From assembly GCA_021795135.1 (NCBI GenBank), contig JAJYPT010000062.1, forward strand, positions 1-9,264: 9,264 nt of DNA. The letters run 5' to 3'. Of the stretch, positions 4,787 to 9,264 are shown piece by piece. Both the position numbers and the translations under genes were made by a program. The notes below the pieces were generated by a model, which made no database searches, was not told the origin of the DNA, and worked only from the letters and a program-made list of their open reading frames with translations. This DNA comes from Actinomycetes bacterium (GTDB taxonomy: Bacteria; Actinomycetota; Acidimicrobiia; Acidimicrobiales; JAJYPT01). Numbering within the stretch: position 1 is the stretch's first letter; every line of letters starts with the position of its first letter.

Positions 4787-5848
4787 ATGTCAAGCGATAC
4801 AGTGGTGGTCATCGGGGCTGGACCAGCTGGCCTAGAGGCTGCTCGCGGTGTAGCTGAACTTGGAACCAATGTAGTTTTGGTTGAAAAGCGGGATTTTTTG
4901 GGCGGAACTCCAATAGCTGAAAATTATGCAGCTCTTACTCCAAATTATGAATCTGCTGAAGAAGCAATGGGCAAAATGATAGATAGAGTTCAATCAAATT
5001 CTTTAGTAAAAGTTCTAACATCTACTACTGTTACAAGTTGTGAAGGAGAAGCTGGAGATTTTCATCTTGCAGTAACAGGACCCGATGGACAAAATACCAT
5101 TGACGCTGGTGCTGTAATAGTTGCAACCGGATTTCGCCATTTTGATCCAGGTCGAGAAACTCAAATGTATGGTTATTATGAACATCCAGATGTTGTTACA
5201 TTGCCTGATCTTGAAGCAATGTTGAAGTCTGGAGAAGTACTAAGGCCTTCTAATGGAGAAGTTCCACAAAATATCTGTTTTGTTCAATGTGTGGGGAGTC
5301 GAGATCGCCATATTGGGAATGAATATTGCTCGAAAGTTTGTTGTGGAATTGCATCTAAAGAAGCTATTGAGCTACGTAGACATATTCCTGATTCAAAAGT
5401 ATTTATCTTTTATATAGATATGCGTATGTATGGTTATTGGGAAAGCCAGATTTATTGGCCTGCTCAAGAACAATACAACGTTCAATATGTAAAAGGTATT
5501 ATTACCGAAGTACTCAAAAAAGGTGACAAATTGTTGGTTCGTGGCGAAGATACAACCATGGGTCGCCCAATGGAAGTTCTAATGGACATGGTAGTTTTGT
5601 CAGTTGGAATGGAACCTTCTGTAGGTACTAGAGAAATGGCTAAAGTATTTGGAGTTAAATCAAATAAATATGGATTTATCGAATCAGCCAATCCTCCTTT
5701 AGATACTGTATCTACTTCTCGCTCAGGAATTTTTGCTTGTGGATCAGCAATGGGCCCAGCAGATCTTGAAGATACTGTATCTTCGGCAGGAGCAGCAGCT
5801 ATGAAATCAGTTGCAATGCTAAAAGCAAGACCATCAGTAACAGCATAA
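4787..5848 (+). CDS. shdrA: sHdrA, FAD-binding subunit of the sHdr complex
   Basis: A 353-residue flavoprotein, about the length of sHdrA and much shorter than methanogen HdrA (around 650 residues), lacking its extra ferredoxin domains. The Rossmann FAD motif GAGPAG is at 10-15, ending in a typical VEKRDFLGG strand at 32-40. A second nucleotide-contact segment, VIVATGFRHFDPG, follows at 110-122. The family cysteine cluster is C164, C168, C181, C185, C186, within CVGSRDRHIGNEYC and SKVCC, and probably ligates one 4Fe-4S cluster. The C-terminal FACGSAMGPADLEDTVSSAG segment (316-335) closes the FAD site. It is the likely electron-collecting hub between the C and B subunits, in the cytoplasm. It follows the 141-bp gap with the palindromes, so it may be expressed separately from the first four genes. 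Confidence 0.93.
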   Translation: MSSDTVVVIGAGPAGLEAARGVAELGTNVVLVEKRDFLGGTPIAENYAALTPNYESAEEAMGKMIDRVQSNSLVKVLTSTTVTSCEGEAGDFHLAVTGPDGQNTIDAGAVIVATGFRHFDPGRETQMYGYYEHPDVVTLPDLEAMLKSGEVLRPSNGEVPQNICFVQCVGSRDRHIGNEYCSKVCCGIASKEAIELRRHIPDSKVFIFYIDMRMYGYWESQIYWPAQEQYNVQYVKGIITEVLKKGDKLLVRGEDTTMGRPMEVLMDMVVLSVGMEPSVGTREMAKVFGVKSNKYGFIESANPPLDTVSTSRSGIFACGSAMGPADLEDTVSSAGAAAMKSVAMLKARPSVTA

Positions 5849-5860
5849 ATATTTGGTTTT

Positions 5861-5890
5861 GTTGACGCCGAGCCGAGGGGGGACGGTGCG
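5861..5890 (+). promoter_or_regulatory. GC-rich leader with G6 ribosome binding site of shdrH
   Basis: About 23 of these 30 bases are G or C, against an AT-rich surrounding. GAGGGGGGA at 5875-5883 lies 7 nt before the ATG at 5891 and is an evident ribosome binding site. TTGACG at 5862-5867 looks like a -35 box, but no -10 box follows, so I do not call a promoter here. Confidence 0.5.
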
Positions 5891-6625
5891 ATGCCAGGAC
5901 AAGTAGTTGATACAGCAAGTGCTAGGGAGTTCATGAAGGAGATAGCAGCTAAGATATCTCCACAAGATTTAGAAAGTTTAGTTGCTAGTCTTGTTCAAAA
6001 ATCTGATTTATTTTTTAAAGTTTTGGGAGAAGGAAGGGCCAAAGAGGCAACTCCACAAGACCTTACAAAAGTGTTAAAAAGTATTTTTTCTTCTCGACGT
6101 AGAGTAGATAAAATTTTATCCCTAATACCTCCTGCTGAATTAGCACTACATATAGATCAGTTACTTCACGGATCACAAAATTTGCCGGAACGCTTTGAGC
6201 GATTTAATCAAATTTTTGCAGATTTTCCTGAATTGTCTTTTGATCTCCCCTCTGAATTTCTCCACTTTACCTACCCCGATCAATATTGGCTTTGGACTAG
6301 GTGGATGTGGGATCCACGTACCGAAACTGGATCTTTGACTTTAGTTACGACTGAGGAGTTTGATTTACATGCAGATGGACGTGGGGCTGCTTATTTGAAG
6401 GTAGGAGAAGCAGTAGCTTTTGTTAGCGAGACGGGAAAAGCAGTAGGGTTTACTACATTTGGAGAGGGCCTATTTGGCTTAGATGTATATCTTGCTTGTG
6501 TTTATTCTGTCTATATGTACACAGTGTTAAGACTTAGGATGTCTCAAGAATTTAATCGCATAGTTCCTCAGATGCCGAGCTTGGTTCGTCGTCTACTTGG
6601 GGTTCATAATTTGGAGGTAGTATAA
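5891..6625 (+). CDS. shdrH: sHdrH, conserved 'hyp' protein of sHdr operons
   Basis: A 244-residue protein with no recognisable cofactor motif. It occupies the place, between shdrA and shdrC2/B2, where sHdr operons carry a conserved gene usually called hyp or shdrH. Residues 1-115 look helical. Residues 116-185 include FLHFTYPDQYWLWTRWMWDP, very rich in Trp and aromatic residues, followed by short beta strands. The C-terminus is helical, with a mildly hydrophobic stretch near LDVYLACVYSVYMYTVLRL (198-216) that could be mistaken for a membrane segment but also fits a buried helix. There is a single cysteine, so it is unlikely to bind a cluster. Its exact role is unknown. Its stop codon abuts the next ATG with no gap. 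The gene identity rests on order and the aromatic segment as I remember it. Confidence 0.82.
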   Translation: MPGQVVDTASAREFMKEIAAKISPQDLESLVASLVQKSDLFFKVLGEGRAKEATPQDLTKVLKSIFSSRRRVDKILSLIPPAELALHIDQLLHGSQNLPERFERFNQIFADFPELSFDLPSEFLHFTYPDQYWLWTRWMWDPRTETGSLTLVTTEEFDLHADGRGAAYLKVGEAVAFVSETGKAVGFTTFGEGLFGLDVYLACVYSVYMYTVLRLRMSQEFNRIVPQMPSLVRRLLGVHNLEVV

Positions 6626-7927
6626 ATGCCAATAGGGGGCAAAAAACAATTACCTATAGCAATTGAGAAGGAAAATGCAGTAGTTCAATCTACAATTTCA
6701 GGAAGGGATTGGGAACTTCCTGGGATGTGGAACAGGATGTTTGAACAGCGTGTTATCCGAGAATTTTCTCCAGAGGCTATTGAAAAGGTTGCATCATTAG
6801 ACGGGGCTGAATCTTTGTCTTGGTGCTATGGCTGTGGTAAATGTGTTCCAGTATGTCCAGTAGACATAGTTGGAGAATACGGGCCTCGTAAAATATTTAG
6901 AAAAGTCCAAACAGGTATGGATCTTTTTGAAAGCTCTGACCTTTGGCTTTGTACTACTTGTATGAACTGTTTGAGGGTTTGCCCTAAAGAAGTAGACATG
7001 GTTCAAATTATGCCTGCTGCTCGTGAAGTGGCTGTATCTAATGGTAATGTTCCAAATGAATTACAAGACGTATTTGAAAAGACTTTTCGCTATGGAAATG
7101 CTTTGGGGGAAAATCCACGAAGACGTTCTGCTTGGACTAAAGATGCAGGAGTTCCTGTTAGGATTTTATCTAAAGATCCCTCTCCAGTCGATGTTTTATT
7201 TTATGTAGAAGACTATTGGAGCTACCATCCCCGAGGAAAACAAGCTGCTCAAGCTTTTGCTCGCATTATGACTTCTTTAGGTATTGATTGGGCTATTTTG
7301 GGACCAGAAGAAAAGACTATTGGTGATTCTCAGCGCCTAGCAGGAGAAAAAGGTCTTTTTGAAGCTCTTATGGATGATGTAGTGGCGACTTTGGACAAAT
7401 ATGAATTTAGTCGAATTGTCACACCAGACCCCCATGGATTCAATGCTTTAGCAAAAGAGTATCCAAAAAGAGGCCACACTTTTGATGCTTATCACTATAC
7501 CCAGCTCCTGGCTCCTTTGGTGGATAAGATTGAGTGGAAAAAAGAATTAGATTATACAGTGACATTTCATGATCCTTGTTATTTGGGTCGTCACAATGGC
7601 GAATATGATGCTCCTAGAAAGCTTATTGAGGCAATCCCAGGGCTTCGTTTTACCGAGATGGAACGCTGTAGGGAAAATGGATATTGCTGTGGAGGCGGTG
7701 GAGGAGGTATGTGGCTAGATGGATTTACAGCCAACCACACTACCCAACGTCTTTCTGAAAGAAGAGTAATTGAAGCTGCCCAAACTGGTTCAGATGTGTT
7801 GGCGGTATGTTGTCCTTATGAAGTATCTAGATTTGAAGATGCTGCCAAGTCAACAGGCAATGAGCAACTCAAGATTAAAGATATTGTTGAATTGATAGAT
7901 GAAGCAATGGGCTATACAGCGGAATAG
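6626..7927 (+). CDS. shdrB3: Fused sHdrC2/sHdrB2-type protein (sHdrB3-like): ferredoxin plus CCG domains
   Basis: A 433-residue fusion. Residues 60-125 form an HdrC-like ferredoxin module with two regular 4Fe-4S motifs: C67, C70, C73, C77-P and C109, C112, C115, C119-P. Residues 185-425 resemble HdrB/HdrD with two CCG-type halves. The first half (187-290) keeps the fold landmarks GDSQRLAGEKGLFEAL and IVTPDPHGFNALAKEYP, but every expected ligand cysteine is replaced (CC by T231-I232, CxxC by D268..G271). The second half has C318 in HDPCYLGRHNGEYDAPRK, the pair C354-C355 before a run of glycines, and C395-C396-P, where the last CPxC Cys is E399. It joins two subunits often encoded separately. 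GGAGG at 6613-6617 lies 8 nt before the ATG. The name shdrB3 follows my recollection of type II sHdr clusters, which I cannot verify here. Confidence 0.85.
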   Translation: MPIGGKKQLPIAIEKENAVVQSTISGRDWELPGMWNRMFEQRVIREFSPEAIEKVASLDGAESLSWCYGCGKCVPVCPVDIVGEYGPRKIFRKVQTGMDLFESSDLWLCTTCMNCLRVCPKEVDMVQIMPAAREVAVSNGNVPNELQDVFEKTFRYGNALGENPRRRSAWTKDAGVPVRILSKDPSPVDVLFYVEDYWSYHPRGKQAAQAFARIMTSLGIDWAILGPEEKTIGDSQRLAGEKGLFEALMDDVVATLDKYEFSRIVTPDPHGFNALAKEYPKRGHTFDAYHYTQLLAPLVDKIEWKKELDYTVTFHDPCYLGRHNGEYDAPRKLIEAIPGLRFTEMERCRENGYCCGGGGGGMWLDGFTANHTTQRLSERRVIEAAQTGSDVLAVCCPYEVSRFEDAAKSTGNEQLKIKDIVELIDEAMGYTAE

Positions 7928-7933
7928 ATTATA

Positions 7934-8959
7934 GTGCTTAGAGTTATTGACTTCGAAGATGTATCTGCATTACATTCACAAACTCTATGGCATGCAATTG
8001 CCTATGGAGTTTCTGAAGGTAGTCCAAATACACTATCTTTTATGAGACCTAAAGAGGCTTATGTCTCTTTAGGATTTCATAGACGTTTCGAAGAAATCAA
8101 CTCATCTTTTTGTCAAAATAACCAGCTTCCTATTTATCGCAGGATGGTAGGGGGTGGTCCTGTCTATCTCGACAATAACCAATTATTTTTCCAAATAGTA
8201 GTTCCAGCCAAGCAGCTTCCATTTTCTCGTCAAAAAGCCATCCATAATTTACTAGCCCCAGCAGTACAAGCTTTTCAACAAGTTGGTTTAGATGCTCATT
8301 TAGATGAGAATCTAGAAGTAGTTGTTGGAGATAGAAAAATATGTGGCCATGGAGCGGGCCAAATAGAAGATGCGGCAGTTTTGGTAGGAAATTTAATTCA
8401 AGATTTTGATCATCGTTTAGCTACTAATATTTTGAATATTGAAAACGAGATATTAGCAGACGAAGTATTTACTTTGATGAAACGCTATGTTGCACTTGAT
8501 AAAGATGACTTTCAAGTTCCAAATATAGACTCTAAATTATTTATTTCTGCAGCTGTAGATGCTTATGGGCAAGCATTTGATTTGGAGCCTGTTTTTCAAG
8601 GATTAACTGAGTTTGAGAAACAAAAACTTAAAGAGTTAGATGCCCAATTTGTCGAATCTGAATGGGTAAGGGGCATGGAGCCAAGACCTAGTGCTACAAC
8701 TAGGATCAAAATAAGAGCAGACGTGTGGGCATGTGCAACAGATTACGAGGGAACTAAGGTCATAGCTAATCTCATAAAGGGATCTATAAGTAATTTACAA
8801 GTCTTTGATAAAGAACTAAATGGATCTAGGGACTCTATTCAGTCTAAATTGGAAGGGCTTTCTTTGTCTCAAGCTCGTGATTATTGCTTAGGGCTAAACC
8901 AAGACGTAGGAACAAGACTCGCAGAAGCTCTAGGACAAATGGGTGGACCAAAAGTATGA
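7934..8959 (+). CDS. lplA: Lipoate-protein ligase, two-domain, probably LbpA-specific (sLpl type)
   Basis: A 341-residue member of the LplA/LipB fold. Lipoate ligase landmarks are RRMVGGGPVYLD at 69-80 (the RRxxGGG nucleotide/lipoate loop), GDRKICGHGAGQI at 132-144 with the catalytic lysine K135, and GNLI at 152-155. Residues about 225-320 look like the accessory LplB-type domain, with WVRGMEPRPS, the strand IKIRADVW, and ISNLQVFDKEL. The reaction is ATP-dependent activation of lipoate (or octanoate) and transfer to a lysine of a lipoyl domain. Since lbpA follows directly, its partner is almost surely LbpA rather than a glycine-cleavage or dehydrogenase subunit. The start is GTG, 6 nt after the previous stop, without a clear Shine-Dalgarno. 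Residues 2-6 (LRVID) match the usual strand at the N-terminus, so no later start is likely. Confidence 0.9.
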   Translation: MLRVIDFEDVSALHSQTLWHAIAYGVSEGSPNTLSFMRPKEAYVSLGFHRRFEEINSSFCQNNQLPIYRRMVGGGPVYLDNNQLFFQIVVPAKQLPFSRQKAIHNLLAPAVQAFQQVGLDAHLDENLEVVVGDRKICGHGAGQIEDAAVLVGNLIQDFDHRLATNILNIENEILADEVFTLMKRYVALDKDDFQVPNIDSKLFISAAVDAYGQAFDLEPVFQGLTEFEKQKLKELDAQFVESEWVRGMEPRPSATTRIKIRADVWACATDYEGTKVIANLIKGSISNLQVFDKELNGSRDSIQSKLEGLSLSQARDYCLGLNQDVGTRLAEALGQMGGPKV

Positions 8960-8984
8960 CAATAGTCTCTAATTTTTTGAATGT

Positions 8985-8990
8985 AAGGAG
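8985..8990 (+). promoter_or_regulatory. Ribosome binding site of lbpA
   Basis: AAGGAG, 6 nt before the ATG at 8997. It is the most canonical site in the operon, consistent with LbpA being needed as an abundant carrier protein. Confidence 0.65.
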
Positions 8991-8996
8991 TGTTAG

Positions 8997-9264
8997 ATGA
9001 GTAATTTTGCAAAAATAAAAGGTTACGATGTCCGCCTAGATGTTGCTTATGATCCCGATAGTCATATGTGGATTAAACAAGTTTCTAACGGCAACGTTAG
9101 AATCGGTATGGATCCTTTAGGTGTTGAAATTAATGGCACTTTAGCTCAAGTAGCTTTGATGGATTTAGGTACAGATCTGAAAAAAGGCGATCCCATGGGA
9201 ACAATGGAAGCTGAAAAATTTGTGGGTCCTTTTACGTCTCCTCTGTCAGGAAAAGTTAGATCGG
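8997..9264 (+). CDS. lbpA: LbpA, lipoate-binding (GcvH-like) sulfur carrier, N-terminal 89 residues
   Basis: A GcvH-like lipoyl domain cut by the window edge after 89 codons. Intact relatives are about 130-150 residues. The lipoyl hairpin is clear: GTMEAEKFVGPFTSPLSG at 68-85, with K74 as the lipoylated lysine. The upstream part HMWIKQVSNGNVRIGMDPLG matches the H-protein fold. In sHdr systems LbpA carries sulfur on the lipoyl arm while the Hdr-like complex oxidises it. Ordinary GcvH of glycine cleavage has the same fold, but the adjacent ligase and the shdr genes favour LbpA. No other glycine-cleavage genes are visible. Confidence 0.9.
   Translation, partial: MSNFAKIKGYDVRLDVAYDPDSHMWIKQVSNGNVRIGMDPLGVEINGTLAQVALMDLGTDLKKGDPMGTMEAEKFVGPFTSPLSGKVRS

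Noticed and set aside
5862..5867. TTGACG as a -35 box of an internal promoter before shdrH
   Set aside because: No TATAAT-like box exists at 16-19 bp downstream. The position is occupied by the G-tract ribosome binding site.
5482..5934. 150-codon open frame on the - strand over the end of shdrA
   Set aside because: It is antisense to well-supported shdrA and the shdrH start, shows no domain, and its Ser/Thr/Pro-rich composition reflects the opposite strand's codon use.
6482..6540. Transmembrane helix in sHdrH
   Set aside because: The hydrophobic stretch is interrupted by Asp at its start and by many Tyr residues and runs into an Arg-rich segment. Known partners are cytoplasmic, so a buried helix is more likely.
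7023..7208. 61-codon + strand frame inside the C2/B fusion gene
   Set aside because: Out-of-frame shadow of a gene with clear motifs.

Overview
The window is AT-rich bacterial DNA. Its centre is a nearly complete operon for the sulfur-oxidising heterodisulfide-reductase-like (sHdr) pathway, roughly 2.07-9.26 kb on the + strand. The order is tusA - dsrE - shdrC1 - shdrB1 - [141-bp gap with three inverted repeats] - shdrA - shdrH ('hyp') - an shdrC2/shdrB2-type fusion - lipoate-protein ligase - lbpA, which is cut by the right edge. The host is therefore probably a sulfur- or thiosulfate-oxidising bacterium. The lineage cannot be fixed from the window. The ferrochelatase N-terminus on the left resembles, from memory, those of Actinobacteriota and Planctomycetota, but the base composition is low-GC.

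Left flank (1-1556): the N-terminal part of a ferrochelatase gene on the - strand, diverging from a PIG-L/LmbE-family metal-dependent deacetylase gene on the + strand. The deacetylase gene runs tail-to-tail into a small cysteine-rich, probably zinc-binding protein on the - strand. Their stop codons interlock over 4 bp.

Intergenic region (1557-2099): no convincing gene. It holds a repeated TTAGTACT motif, a perfect 17-bp A+T-only hairpin, a doubtful 40-codon ORF, a possible structured leader and a good sigma70-like promoter (TTGACG, 18 bp, TATATC) just ahead of tusA.

Operon logic: TusA and the DsrE-like protein pass sulfane sulfur by persulfide relay. The sHdr complex (FeS proteins C1 and the C2/B fusion, CCG proteins B1 and the fusion, FAD protein A, accessory H) is thought to oxidise that sulfur to sulfite while it is carried on the lipoyl arm of LbpA. 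The ligase attaches the lipoyl group. Genes mostly touch, overlap or lie 1-6 nt apart. The exceptions are the leaders of tusA, shdrA and shdrH, and all three carry unusual G5-G6 Shine-Dalgarno tracts.

The most unusual points are: (i) the C2/B fusion, whose first CCG half-domain has lost every cysteine ligand; (ii) a perfect 42-bp palindrome inside the operon, with its T-tract on the wrong side for an intrinsic terminator, followed by two more inverted repeats; (iii) a 30-bp islet of about 77% GC directly before shdrH. The sHdr pathway is already known, so novelty lies in these details and not in the system itself.
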